Below are positions 15,798-23,786 of a DNA stretch of 64,000 nucleotides, in pieces. Every line of letters begins with the position of its first letter. The stretch's first letter is position 1. Below the pieces are notes generated by a model, which worked only from the letters and a program-made list of their open reading frames with translations, searched no databases and was not told the origin of the DNA. The position numbers and the translations under genes were made by a program. This DNA is from Streptomyces mangrovisoli (GTDB lineage: Bacteria > Actinomycetota > Actinomycetes > Streptomycetales > Streptomycetaceae), in assembly GCF_000974985.2 (NCBI RefSeq), contig NZ_LAVA02000023.1, forward strand, positions 1 to 64,000, in the 5' to 3' direction.

Positions 15798-16769
15798 TCA
15801 GAACAGCGCGCGGGCGAGCGCTCGCCGGGCCCCGATCACGCGCGGGTCCTCGGCCCCGACGACCTCGAACAGCTCCAGCAGCCGGCGCCGCACCTCGTCC
15901 CGGTCGTCGCCCGCGGTGCGCCGCACGGTCTCGATCAGCCTGCCGAACGCGTCCTCCACGTGCCCGCCGACCAGGTCCAGGTCCGCGGCCGCGATCTGGG
16001 CCGCCGCGTCGGCCGGCTTCTCGGCCGCGTCCCGGCGCACCCGCTGCGGATCCATCCCCTGCACCCGCTGGAGCAACTCGGCCTGCGCGAGGCCGAGTTG
16101 AGCCTCCGGGTGGCCGGGGTCCTCGCTCAGCACGTTCTGGTACGCCTGCACGGCGCCGGCCAGGTCACCGGCGTCGAGGGCCTGTACGGCGGCCTCCAGC
16201 AGGGCGTCGTACGGCCCGACCGGGATCTCCTCGGCCGGCGCCCCGCCGGGCTCGGCGTCCGGGTCGACCACCAGACCGGTCAGCCCGAAGCGCTGCTCGG
16301 CCACCTGCACGAGCTGGTCCAGGGTCTGCCGGATCTGCGCCTCCCCGGCGGCCCCCTGGAACAGCGGCAGCGCCTGCCCCGCCACGACGGCGAAGACGGC
16401 CGGGATCCCCTGGACCCCGAACTGCTGCATCAGCATCTGGTTGGCGTCGACGTCGATCTTGGCGAGCAGGAAGCGGCCGTTGTACTCGACGGCGAGGCGT
16501 TCGAGGACGGGGCTCAGCTGCTTGCAGGGCTGACACCACTCGGCCCAGAAGTCGATGACGACCGGTACCTCGGCGGACCGCTGGAGGACCTCGTGCTCGA
16601 ATCCGGCCTCGTCGACGTCGATCACGAGGTCCGCCGGCGAGACGGCCCCTCCCCCGCCCTGCCGGGCCGCTTCGGCGCGCGCCTGCTCGGCCTTGGCCTT
16701 GGCCTCCTGGGCCGCCTTCACCGCGGCGAGGTCGACGACGCCGCTCATGGACATGTTCCGTGGCTGCAT
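15798..16769 (-). CDS. Thioredoxin-fold protein with C-terminal TPR-like domain (YbbN/CnoX-like)
   Basis: 323 residues from the ATG at 16769. An Ala/Glu-rich N-terminal 50 residues precedes a thioredoxin domain (about 55-165) with the redox-active WCQPC (in FWAEWCQPCKQL), DVDANQMLMQQFGVQGIPAV and the cis-Pro segment. The C-terminal half (about 190-323) is helical and TPR-like (ALEAAVQALDAGDLAGAVQAYQNVLSEDPGHPEAQLGLAQAELL). This architecture is that of YbbN/CnoX, which combines holdase and redox functions in cytoplasmic protein quality control. Unlike E. coli YbbN it keeps both active cysteines. Its upstream region contains an unusual run of stem-loops. Confidence 0.88.
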   Translation of the reverse strand: MQPRNMSMSGVVDLAAVKAAQEAKAKAEQARAEAARQGGGGAVSPADLVIDVDEAGFEHEVLQRSAEVPVVIDFWAEWCQPCKQLSPVLERLAVEYNGRFLLAKIDVDANQMLMQQFGVQGIPAVFAVVAGQALPLFQGAAGEAQIRQTLDQLVQVAEQRFGLTGLVVDPDAEPGGAPAEEIPVGPYDALLEAAVQALDAGDLAGAVQAYQNVLSEDPGHPEAQLGLAQAELLQRVQGMDPQRVRRDAAEKPADAAAQIAAADLDLVGGHVEDAFGRLIETVRRTAGDDRDEVRRRLLELFEVVGAEDPRVIGARRALARALF

Positions 16770-16849
16770 GCGTACATCCTCCCCCGTTACCGCGCGTGTG
16801 TGAAAAACGATGCGAGATGCGCTGGGTCCCCACCCGCGCCACACGCTCA

Positions 16850-16976
16850 CCGCGCACGTCCTGCGCGGGCCTTTCACCCGTGCACGTCCAGCACGGGATG
16901 TCACCCGCGCGTGGTCGTACGCGGGCGGCTTCCGCCCGTGCATGGTCGGCACGGGCTTTCGCTACGAGTCGTAGCG
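16850..16976. repeat. Run of five stem-loops between the thioredoxin and tetR genes
   Basis: Four related units follow one another: CCGCGCA/TGCGCGG (16850-16868), CCCGTGC/GCACGGG (16877-16897), CCCGCG/CGCGGG (16904-16925) and CCCGTGC/GCACGGG (16935-16955). Starts are spaced 27, 27 and 31 bp. A fifth, unrelated dyad follows, CGCTACG-3-CGTAGCG at 16960-16976. Arms change between units but pairing is kept, which suggests selection on structure or on dyad recognition. Confidence 0.7.
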
Positions 16977-17073
16977 TAATGGCATCCGGGGGTGCCGTGG
17001 AACGGTTCGGCGGTGATCTCCCTCACCAGCACACAGGACCGCCACAACTGATACCTCCCGTTATGGTCGGGGG

Positions 17074-17694
17074 ATGCAGAGCCGCACCCCCGCCGCCCGT
17101 ACCGGCCGCCCGCGCAGTGCCGCGGCGGACGCCGCGATCCTGGCGGCCACGCGCGCCGCACTGGTCGAACTGGGCTGGTCCAAGCTGACGTTGGGCGATG
17201 TGGCAACGCGCGCCGGGGTGGCGAAGACGACCCTGTACCGGCGCTGGGCGGGCAAGAACGAGCTCGTCGTGGACGCGGTCGCCGAACTCTTCGACGAGCT
17301 GGAGCTGCCGGACCGGGGCTCGCTGGCCGCCGATGTGGAGGGCGTGGTCCTCCAGTTCGCGGCGATCCTCGCCCGGCCGGAGGCAAAGAGCGGGCTGATG
17401 GCCGTGGTCGCGGAGTCCACCCGGGACGCGGCGCTGCGCGCGCGGATCCGGGGCTCGATCGTGGAGCGCCAGATGCGGCTGGTCCTGGAGGGCCGGGCGC
17501 GGGCGCAGCGGCGCGGCGAACTCGCCCTGGAGGGTGACCCGGCGGAGGCGGCCCGCACGGGGGAGCTGATCTTCGACATGGTGGCGGGGGCGGTGGTCCA
17601 CCGGACGCTGGTGAGCGGCAACCAGGCGGACGAGGAGTGGGTGCGGGGGTTCACCCGCGTCCTGCTCCTGGGCCTGACGGCCCCGTCCGCGTAG
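17074..17694 (+). CDS. TetR-family transcriptional regulator
   Basis: 206 residues. The N-terminal HTH is clear: AILAATRAALVELGWSKLTL, then DVATRAGVAKTTLYRRWAGK at about 45-65, typical TetR. The C-terminal ligand domain resembles the TetR_C family with ILARPEAKSGLMAVVAES. TATGGT at 17062-17067 ends six bases before the ATG, so the mRNA may be leaderless. It is divergent from the thioredoxin gene across the stem-loop region and convergent with icmA. The perfect dyad at 16960-16976 is a candidate operator. Ligand and targets are unknown. Confidence 0.9.
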   Translation: MQSRTPAARTGRPRSAAADAAILAATRAALVELGWSKLTLGDVATRAGVAKTTLYRRWAGKNELVVDAVAELFDELELPDRGSLAADVEGVVLQFAAILARPEAKSGLMAVVAESTRDAALRARIRGSIVERQMRLVLEGRARAQRRGELALEGDPAEAARTGELIFDMVAGAVVHRTLVSGNQADEEWVRGFTRVLLLGLTAPSA

Positions 17695-17734
17695 CCTGCG
17701 GCCCTGATTCGTCTGCGGCAGCGTCGTGGCCGTT

Positions 17735-17778
17735 CGCGCAGTTCCCCGCGCCCCTGAAGGGGCGCGGGGAACTGCGCG
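17735..17778. repeat. Intergenic palindromic element, two facing copies
   Basis: A perfect 20-bp inverted repeat: 17735-17754 pairs with 17759-17778 (GGGGCGCGGGGAACTGCGCG) around a 4-nt loop. It lies between the convergent stops of tetR and icmA and would form a very stable terminator-like hairpin. The same unit recurs at 22008, 28191, 36493, 49193 and 54307. Confidence 0.9.
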
Positions 17779-17835
17779 GGCGGCCGTCCGGCGGCCCGAG
17801 CGGATCCAGTCGGCCCAGGCCGTCGCAGGGCGGCG

Positions 17836-19536
17836 CTAGAAGCCGGCCGGCTCCGTGTACACGCCCCACTCCTCGCGCAGCACCCCGCAGATCTCACCGA
17901 GCGTGGCCTCCGCCCGGACCGCGTCCAGCATCGGCTCGATCATGTTGGCCCCCGAGCGGGCCGCGGCCAGCATCGCGTCCAGGGACACCCGCACGGCGTC
18001 CTCGTCGCGGGCCGCCTTGCGCGCGGCCAGCACCCGCACCTGCTCCCGCTCCACCTCGTGGCTGACCCGCAGGATCTCCAGGTCGCCGGTGACCGAGCCG
18101 GTGTGCGCGTTGACGCCCACGACCCGCTTCTCGCCCTTCTCCAGGGCCTGCTGGTAGCGGAAGGCCGACTCGGCGATCTCGCCGGTGAACCAGCCGTCCT
18201 CGATCCCGCGCAGGATGCCCGAGGTGATCGGCCCGATGGGGTGCCTGCCGTCGGGGTGGGCCCGCAGCCCGCGCTCCCTGATCTGCTCGAAGATCTTCTC
18301 GGCGTCGGCCTCGATGCGGTCGGTCAGCTGCTCGACGTACCAGGAACCGCCCAGCGGGTCGGCCACGTTGGCGACGCCGGTCTCCTCCATCAGCACCTGC
18401 TGGGTGCGCAGCGCGATCTCGGCGGCCTGCGCGCTGGGCAGCGCGAGCGTCTCGTCCAGCGCGTTGGTGTGCAGCGAGTTGGTCCCGCCGAGCACCGCCG
18501 CGAGCGCCTCCACGGCCGTCCGCACGACGTTGTTGTACGGCTGCTGCGCGGTCAGCGAGACCCCGGCGGTCTGGGTGTGGAAGCGCAGCCACTGCGCCTT
18601 GTCGCTGCGGGCGCCGTAGACGTCGCGCATCCAGCGGGCCCAGATCCGGCGCGCGGCGCGGAACTTGGCGATCTCCTCGAAGAAGTCGACGTGCGCGTCG
18701 AAGAAGAAGGACAGGCCGGGCGCGAAGACGTCCACGTCGAGGCCGCGGGAGAGGCCCAGCTCGACGTAGCCGAAGCCGTCGGCGAGCGTGTAGGCGAGCT
18801 CCTGCGCGGCCGTCGAACCGGCCTCGCGGATGTGGTAGCCGGAGACGGACAGCGGCTTGTAGGCGGGGATGCCGGCGGCGCAGTGCTCCATCAGGTCGCC
18901 GATCAGGCGCAGATGCGGCTCGGGCTGGAAGAGCCACTCCTTCTGCGCGATGTACTCCTTGAAGATGTCCGTCTGGAGCGTGCCGTTGAGGACGGCGGGG
19001 TCCACGCCCTGGCGCTCGGCGGCGACCAGGTACATGCAGAAGACGGGGACGGCGGGGCCGCTGATGGTCATCGACGTGGTGACGTCGCCGAGCGGGATGT
19101 CCTGGAAGAGGACCTCCATGTCGGCCGCCGAGTCGATGGCCACGCCGCAGTGGCCGACCTCGCCGAGCGCGCGCGGGTCGTCGGAGTCGCGGCCCATGAG
19201 CGTGGGCATGTCGAACGCGACGGAGAGGCCGCCGCCGCCCGCCGCGAGGATCATCTTGTAGCGCTCGTTGGTCTGCTCGGCGTTGCCAAAACCGGCGAAC
19301 TGGCGGATGGTCCACGTGCGGCCCCGGTATCCGGTCGGGTACAGGCCGCGGGTGAAGGGGTACTCACCGGGCCAGCCGATCCGCTCGAAGCCCTCGTACG
19401 TGTCCCCCGGTCGGGGCCCGTAGGCCGGCTCCACGGGATCGCCGGAGAGCGTGGTGAAGTCCGCGTCGCGCTTGCGCGCCGCGTCGTAGCGGGCCTGCCA
19501 GCGCCGGCGGCCTTCGTCAATGGCATGAGCGTCCAT
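17836..19536 (-). CDS. icmA: Isobutyryl-CoA mutase large subunit
   Basis: 566 residues. It carries the substrate-binding TIM barrel of the adenosylcobalamin-dependent mutase that interconverts isobutyryl-CoA and n-butyryl-CoA. Two residues distinguish it from methylmalonyl-CoA mutase: Phe80 ([10 protein letters not shown]) and Gln198 (EYIAQKE), both at the positions reported for IcmA; methylmalonyl-CoA mutase has Tyr and Arg there. The cobalamin-binding domain is absent, as expected, so the small subunit IcmB must be encoded elsewhere. A near-perfect 24-bp palindrome lies 9-32 bases upstream of the ATG. It links valine and butyrate metabolism to polyketide precursor supply. Confidence 0.95.
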   Translation of the reverse strand: MDAHAIDEGRRRWQARYDAARKRDADFTTLSGDPVEPAYGPRPGDTYEGFERIGWPGEYPFTRGLYPTGYRGRTWTIRQFAGFGNAEQTNERYKMILAAGGGGLSVAFDMPTLMGRDSDDPRALGEVGHCGVAIDSAADMEVLFQDIPLGDVTTSMTISGPAVPVFCMYLVAAERQGVDPAVLNGTLQTDIFKEYIAQKEWLFQPEPHLRLIGDLMEHCAAGIPAYKPLSVSGYHIREAGSTAAQELAYTLADGFGYVELGLSRGLDVDVFAPGLSFFFDAHVDFFEEIAKFRAARRIWARWMRDVYGARSDKAQWLRFHTQTAGVSLTAQQPYNNVVRTAVEALAAVLGGTNSLHTNALDETLALPSAQAAEIALRTQQVLMEETGVANVADPLGGSWYVEQLTDRIEADAEKIFEQIRERGLRAHPDGRHPIGPITSGILRGIEDGWFTGEIAESAFRYQQALEKGEKRVVGVNAHTGSVTGDLEILRVSHEVEREQVRVLAARKAARDEDAVRVSLDAMLAAARSGANMIEPMLDAVRAEATLGEICGVLREEWGVYTEPAGF

Positions 19537-19544
19537 GCCCTCAA

Positions 19545-19568
19545 ATTTACTTGGACGTCCTAGTAAAT
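19545..19568. promoter_or_regulatory. icmA: 24-bp palindrome just upstream of icmA
   Basis: ATTTACT (19545-19551) and AGTAAAT (19562-19568) flank the 8-bp self-complementary core GGACGTCC at 19553-19560; only the T/T pair between arm and core fails to match. It lies 9-32 bases before the icmA ATG, where a bound protein would block transcription or ribosome access. It is AT-rich at the ends, unlike its surroundings. The cognate regulator is not evident; the MarR and TetR genes nearby are candidates. Confidence 0.7.
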
Positions 19569-19627
19569 GTCGATGGCAAACCGCCGCGCATCACTCGCGC
19601 GACGGTCGAGGACGCCTGACGCGGGGC

Positions 19628-19969
19628 TTACGCCTTCGCGGCGACCGGCTCGGCGGGGGCCGCGACCCGGCCCTCCAGCTCCCGGCTGATCCGGCGCTCC
19701 ACGAAGAACGCGGCGGTCGGGATGGTGCCCGCGAGCAGCACCCACAGCTGCTTGCCGACCGGCCACCTCGCCTTGGAGCCCAGGTCGAAGGCGAAGACGA
19801 GGTAGACGACGTACAGCCAGCCGTGGGCGATGGCGACGACGCGGGTGACGTCGGCGGCGCCGTCGATGTCCAGCCCGTACTTCGCGATCATGCTCAGGCA
19901 CAGCAGGACCAGCAGCACACCGGTGGTGTAGGCCAGGACGCGGTAGCGGGTCAGCACGCTCTTTTTCAT
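19628..19969 (-). CDS. DUF3817 small membrane protein
   Basis: 113 residues from MKKSVLTRYRV at 19969. About three transmembrane segments (YRVLAYTTGVLLVLLCLSM; VAIAHGWLYVVYLVFAFDLG; LWVLLAGTIPTAAFF) with the typical ERR motif after the last (FFVERRISRELE). DUF3817 proteins are small inner-membrane proteins of unknown function. TACGCT ends seven bases before the ATG, hinting at a leaderless start. It is downstream of the MarR gene on the same strand, separated by a 22-bp tandem repeat. A second DUF3817 gene lies at 27533. Confidence 0.85.
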   Translation of the reverse strand: MKKSVLTRYRVLAYTTGVLLVLLCLSMIAKYGLDIDGAADVTRVVAIAHGWLYVVYLVFAFDLGSKARWPVGKQLWVLLAGTIPTAAFFVERRISRELEGRVAAPAEPVAAKA

Positions 19970-20045
19970 GCCGTCGAGCGTAACGGCCCGTTCCGGGAGA
20001 TCTTGCCCGGGGCCACCGCCGACGCCGCGCGCCGCGCCGTTCACC

Positions 20046-20133
20046 CGCGAAGCCGTGCCCGCTCGTGCGCGAAGCCGTGCCCGCTCGTGCGTGAAGCCGT
20101 GCCTACTCGTCCGCGAAGTCGTGCGCCGCGACC
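20046..20133. repeat. 22-bp tandem repeat overlapping the 3' end of the MarR gene
   Basis: Copies begin at 20046, 20068, 20090 and 20112. The first two are identical (CGCGAAGCCGTGCCCGCTCG core) and the later two diverge. The 20112 copy encodes part of the MarR C-terminus, so the array looks like an outward duplication of the end of the gene into the spacer. Confidence 0.75.
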
Positions 20134-20612
20134 CGCAGCGGGCGGAGCATCGCGAAGATCTCCGCGCACTCCTCTGCGTCGTAGACCCCGAGCCCGAAGT
20201 CCATCGCCATCAGGTCGCGGGTGGCGGCCTCCACCACCTCGCGGCCCTTGGCGGTGATGCTGGCGAGCGTGCCGCGGCCGTCGTTGGGGTTGGGGCGCTT
20301 GTCGACCAGACCGGAGACCACCAGCCGGTCCACGGTGTTGGTGACCGAGGTCGGGTGCACCATGAGCCGCTCGCCGATCTTCGACATCGGCAGCTCGCCG
20401 GCCTTGGAGAAGTTGAGCAGCACCAGCGCCTCGTACCGCGCGAACGTCAGTCCGTACGGCTTGACCACCGCGTCGACCTCGGCGAGCAGGATCTGGTGCG
20501 CGCGCATGATCGAGGTGATCGCGGCCATGGACGGCACGCTGCCCCAGCGCTGCTTCCAGAGCTCGTCGGCGCGGGCGATGGGGTCGAAAGGAAGACTGAG
20601 GGGCTTCGGCAC
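20103..20612 (-). CDS. MarR-family transcriptional regulator
   Basis: 169 residues. The winged helix domain spans about 45-125: YEALVLLNFSKAGELPMSKIGERLMVHPTSVTNTVDRLV, then the wing with DKRPNPNDGRGTLASIT. The start is GTG at 20612; TAAGGT eight bases upstream is a candidate -10 box and no ribosome binding site is seen. It sits 22 bp after an MFS transporter gene on the same strand and upstream of DUF3817 and icmA. A MarR protein beside an exporter often represses it. The icmA palindrome is another possible target. Confidence 0.9.
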   Translation of the reverse strand: MPKPLSLPFDPIARADELWKQRWGSVPSMAAITSIMRAHQILLAEVDAVVKPYGLTFARYEALVLLNFSKAGELPMSKIGERLMVHPTSVTNTVDRLVVSGLVDKRPNPNDGRGTLASITAKGREVVEAATRDLMAMDFGLGVYDAEECAEIFAMLRPLRVAAHDFADE

Positions 20613-20634
20613 GGCATCAGACCTTACCCGTCGG

Positions 20635-21909
20635 TCATATGCTGGTCAGCCCCGTCTCGGCTTTCGGTACGACGGCCTGCGCGGGCCCGTCCCTGCGGGC
20701 CCTGCGCGCCTCGGCCGCGAGCAGCGCGCAGCACACCGCGCCGAGCGCTCCGGCGCCCGCCACCGTGGCCCGCACCCCGGCGAACTCCGCCGCCACGCCC
20801 GCCAGCGCCATGCCGGCGCCCTGGATGGTCATCAGGCCCGCGCTCAGCAGGGTCATGGCGCGTCCGCGCAGCTCGTCGGGGACCTCCCGCACCAGCCACT
20901 GGTCCAGGCCCAGGGTGTACGCCGACCCGGCGCCCGCGACCAGCAGGAGCAGCAGCGAGCCGGTGAGGCCGGGGCGCAGTGCGTAGCCGAGGTAGGGCAG
21001 CAGGGTCAGGCAGACCAGCGGCAGCGCGATCCGTTCGCGGGTGGCGGGGCCGAGCCGGGCGCCCGCCCACAGTTCGCCCGCGATGGTGCCGACGGGCAGC
21101 GCGCACATCAGCAGGCCGAGCCCGGTGGAGCCGGCGCCGAGGCCGGCGGAGTAGGGCGCGGCGAGCGCCTCCGGAACCACAAGGAACATCGCGGGCACCC
21201 AGAACAGCAGCAGCAGCGAGCGCACCCCGCGGTCGGCGAGCACCTGGCCGGCGCCGGTCAGCGACTCCCGGACCAGGGCGCCGGAGCGGCGGGCCCGCGC
21301 GGGGCGGCGCCGGGTGCCCAGGCGCAGCAGGGCGGCCGAGGCGAGGAAGGTGCCGACGGTGATCAGCAGCGCGTGGCGCGGCGCGAGGACGGTGAGCAGG
21401 AGTCCGCCGAGGCCGTAGCCGGCCAGCAGCGCGCTCTGCGACACGATCCGCAGCAGCGAGCGGCCGAGGACGAACAGGTCGCCGTCGCCGAGGACGTCCG
21501 CGAGGGTCGCCATCCGGGTCCCGGAGAACACCGGGGAGACGACGGCGAGCACGCAGCGCAGGGCGAGGAGTACGGCGATGGGGGCGCCCGGCGCCGTCAT
21601 CAGCGCGACCCCGGCCGCGCACACCAGGTCGCAGCCGACCAGGACGCGCCGGGCGGGCAGCCGGTCGGCGAGCCCGGCGAGCAGGGTGCCGCCGACGAGG
21701 TAGGGCAGGAAGCCCAGGGCGAAGGCGAGCGCGCTCATCAGCGGCGAGCCGGTGAGGTCGTAGACGAGGACCGAGAGGGCGATCTCGGTGACGACCGTGC
21801 CCAGCATGGACAGGACGTGGGCGGCGAAGACGGCGCGGAACTCGCGGACGGTGAAGAGGCGGGCGTACCCGGCGGGCGGCGCGACGGGCGCCGGTGCTGC
21901 GGCTGACAT
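20635..21909 (-). CDS. MFS transporter
   Basis: 424 residues with about 12 hydrophobic segments, in the range of the drug-exporter MFS group. It starts near GYARLFTVREFRAVFAAHVLSML; the inter-helix motif (ALADRLPARRVLVGCDLV) corresponds to MFS motif A. Similar proteins are annotated as macrolide or multidrug efflux permeases. It lies 22 bp upstream of the MarR gene on the same strand, suggesting co-transcription and possible control by that regulator. Start chosen at the ATG of MSAAAPAPVAPPAGYARLF. Substrate unknown. Confidence 0.88.
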   Translation of the reverse strand: MSAAAPAPVAPPAGYARLFTVREFRAVFAAHVLSMLGTVVTEIALSVLVYDLTGSPLMSALAFALGFLPYLVGGTLLAGLADRLPARRVLVGCDLVCAAGVALMTAPGAPIAVLLALRCVLAVVSPVFSGTRMATLADVLGDGDLFVLGRSLLRIVSQSALLAGYGLGGLLLTVLAPRHALLITVGTFLASAALLRLGTRRRPARARRSGALVRESLTGAGQVLADRGVRSLLLLFWVPAMFLVVPEALAAPYSAGLGAGSTGLGLLMCALPVGTIAGELWAGARLGPATRERIALPLVCLTLLPYLGYALRPGLTGSLLLLLVAGAGSAYTLGLDQWLVREVPDELRGRAMTLLSAGLMTIQGAGMALAGVAAEFAGVRATVAGAGALGAVCCALLAAEARRARRDGPAQAVVPKAETGLTSI

Positions 21910-22007
21910 GGACGGCAGCGTGCCCGCGGGTGGGGCGGGGCCGTAGAGTTTCGGCTGTGGACGAATCTCCCCCCCCCGTGAGAGCCCCGCAGGACCGGCG
22001 CCCCCAT

Positions 22008-22030
22008 AGGGGCGCGGGGAACTGCGCGAC
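22008..22030. repeat. Single copy of the intergenic palindromic element
   Basis: One copy of the GGGGCGCGGGGAACTGCGCG unit, with the trailing CCCCAC and CCGCGG flank seen at other copies. Here it lies in a divergent promoter region (MFS and ArsR-type genes) instead of between convergent genes, so it need not be a terminator. A run of nine C lies nearby at 21969-21977. Confidence 0.8.
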
Positions 22031-22093
22031 CAACCCCCACCGGCCCGCGGCCGACCGCCAACCCCGCCCCCCCCCACCCCCGGAGGGACCCGC

Positions 22094-23074
22094 ATGCCGT
22101 CACGTCTCCACTTCGCCGAGGACGACTTCCTGCGCTGCCGCTTCGCGGTCTCGCCGCTGTGGGAGACGCAGCAGGTGGTGCGGACCCTGAAGCGGCCGGA
22201 GCGGCAGGGCTACCACACGGGCTGGCTGCGCCGGATCGAGGCGGCGGCCGCCGGGCTCGACCTGGCGCCGCTGTGGCTCCTGATGCCGCAGCCGGGGCAC
22301 TGCCCGGACTGGCTGTGCCCGCCCGCGATCGGGGCCGCCGCCACCTTCGCCGAGGAGATCGCCGCGGTGCGCGCGGCCGACCCCGAGGCGGCCCGCGCCG
22401 ACACCGCCCGTTCGCTCGCGGACACCCCGGGCGGGCTCCGGTCCCCGCTGGGGCGGGCGTGGCTGGCGGATCCGGCGCGCATGGTCGCAGAGCTGGCGGA
22501 CGCGATGGAGGCGGTCTGGCACACCCTGGTCGAGCCGGACTGGCCGCGGCTGCGCGCGCTGCTGGAGGCGGACATCGCCTTCCACTCGCGGCGGCTCGCC
22601 GAGGTGGGCCTCGGCGAGCTGCTGCCGGAGATCAGCCCGCGCTGCGGCTGGGACGCGGGGACGCTGACCGTGCAGTGCCGCAGCGAGCACGAACGGCACC
22701 TGGGCGGCCGGGGTCTCGTGCTGATGCCGAGCGTGTTCGTCTGGCCGGACGTGGTCTCCACCTTCGAGCCGCCCTGGCAGCCGACGCTGGCCTACCCGGC
22801 CCGGGGCATCGGCGGCCTGTGGTCGACGCCCGCGGACCACGCCCCGGACGCTCTGGTACGGCTGCTCGGCCGCGGCCGGGCCGCCGTGCTGACCGCGCTG
22901 GACGAGCCCGCGGGCACCACCGCCCTGGCCGCACGCCTCGCCCTCGCCCCGTCGTCGGTCTCCGCGCACCTGTGTGTGCTGCGCGACGCGGGCCTGCTCA
23001 CCTCGCACCGCTACGGCCATCAAGTGCTGTACGAACGCACGCCGTTGGGGATCGCGCTGGCGTCGGGGGGCTGA
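22094..23074 (+). CDS. ArsR-type winged-helix regulator with large N-terminal domain
   Basis: 326 residues. The HTH is at the C-terminus (about 255-320): LTALDEPAGTTALAARLALAPSSVSAHLCVLRDAGLLTSHRYGHQVLYERT, ArsR-like with a wing. The first 250 residues form a helical domain seen in Streptomyces ArsR-like proteins, opening with FRFAEDDFLRCRF-style sequence (LHFAEDDFLRCRFAV). GGAGGGACCC precedes the ATG. It is divergent from the MFS gene and convergent with a TetR gene. I see no CxC metal site, so it is unlikely to be a classical metal sensor. Targets unknown. Confidence 0.85.
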   Translation: MPSRLHFAEDDFLRCRFAVSPLWETQQVVRTLKRPERQGYHTGWLRRIEAAAAGLDLAPLWLLMPQPGHCPDWLCPPAIGAAATFAEEIAAVRAADPEAARADTARSLADTPGGLRSPLGRAWLADPARMVAELADAMEAVWHTLVEPDWPRLRALLEADIAFHSRRLAEVGLGELLPEISPRCGWDAGTLTVQCRSEHERHLGGRGLVLMPSVFVWPDVVSTFEPPWQPTLAYPARGIGGLWSTPADHAPDALVRLLGRGRAAVLTALDEPAGTTALAARLALAPSSVSAHLCVLRDAGLLTSHRYGHQVLYERTPLGIALASGG

Positions 23075-23120
23075 GCGGGGGCGCGCCTCGCGGGTCCGGG
23101 CGGCCGGGGCGTCCGGCCGG

Positions 23121-23786
23121 TCAGGGGCGCACCGTGCGGCGCAGATGGGCCCGGACCGCGCGCTGCGCCACCGGGCCCAGTTCGTCCAACGCGGCGACCA
23201 GGGCGCCCAGTTGTTCCAGTGCGTCCAGGCCCGCGTGGGCGCCGCCCGGGTCGACGGCCTCGTACAGCTCGATGCCGACGAACGACGCCGCCACCGCGCG
23301 GGCCAGCCCGGCGGGGTCGCTGAACTCGCCGAACGGGGTGGAGCCGAGCACCCGGGTCAGCACCTGCTCGATCTCGGCGATCCACAGGTCGAGCCCGGCG
23401 GCCGTGGCGGGGCCGAGCGAGGCGTGGGTCTGCGCGCCGGCGAGCAGCTGCCCGAGCAGGGTGACATGGCCACCGGCGCGCTCCTGTTCGTGTATCTCCC
23501 GTCCCACCGCGAGCAGTTCGGACAGCGAGGTGATCGCCGCCATCCGCTCGCGGTGGCGGGCCACGGACCGCTCGGCGCCGTAACGGCAGGCGGCGGCGAG
23601 GAGTTCGTCGACGGAGCCGAAGTGATAGAAGACCAGCGCCTGGTTGACCCCGGCGGCGGCCGCGACCGTACGGGCCGAGGTCTTGGCGATGCCCTGCTCG
23701 GTGAGCGTGCGCAGCGCGCCCTCCAGCAGCCTGGCCCTGGTCTCCTGCGACCTGGTGTCCGGAGACCTGGTGTCCGGGCGGCTCAC
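23121..23786 (-). CDS. TetR-family regulator
   Basis: 221 residues from the GTG at 23786. HTH at about 15-65: TRARLLEGALRTLTEQGIAKTSARTVAAAAGVNQALVFYHFGSVDELL. The C-terminal part is a TetR ligand domain. Its start overlaps the stop of the upstream SRPBCC frame in the usual GTGA way, provided the frameshift there is corrected. In the sequence as given, that upstream frame instead reads straight into this gene, creating an artificial 485-residue fusion. A perfect TTTGAGCG-2-CGCTCAAA operator sits upstream of the pair and probably binds this protein (autoregulation). Confidence 0.9.
   Translation of the reverse strand: MSRPDTRSPDTRSQETRARLLEGALRTLTEQGIAKTSARTVAAAAGVNQALVFYHFGSVDELLAAACRYGAERSVARHRERMAAITSLSELLAVGREIHEQERAGGHVTLLGQLLAGAQTHASLGPATAAGLDLWIAEIEQVLTRVLGSTPFGEFSDPAGLARAVAASFVGIELYEAVDPGGAHAGLDALEQLGALVAALDELGPVAQRAVRAHLRRTVRP

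Noticed and set aside
16850..16955. CRISPR array
   Set aside because: Units are 27-31 bp stem-loops directly adjacent with no unique spacers, arms vary, and no cas genes are nearby.
21957..22093. Earlier GTG start for the ArsR-type gene after a TAGAGT hexamer
   Set aside because: The GTG at 21957 is not in frame with the gene and would read through the palindromic element; the ATG at 22094 has a good ribosome binding site.
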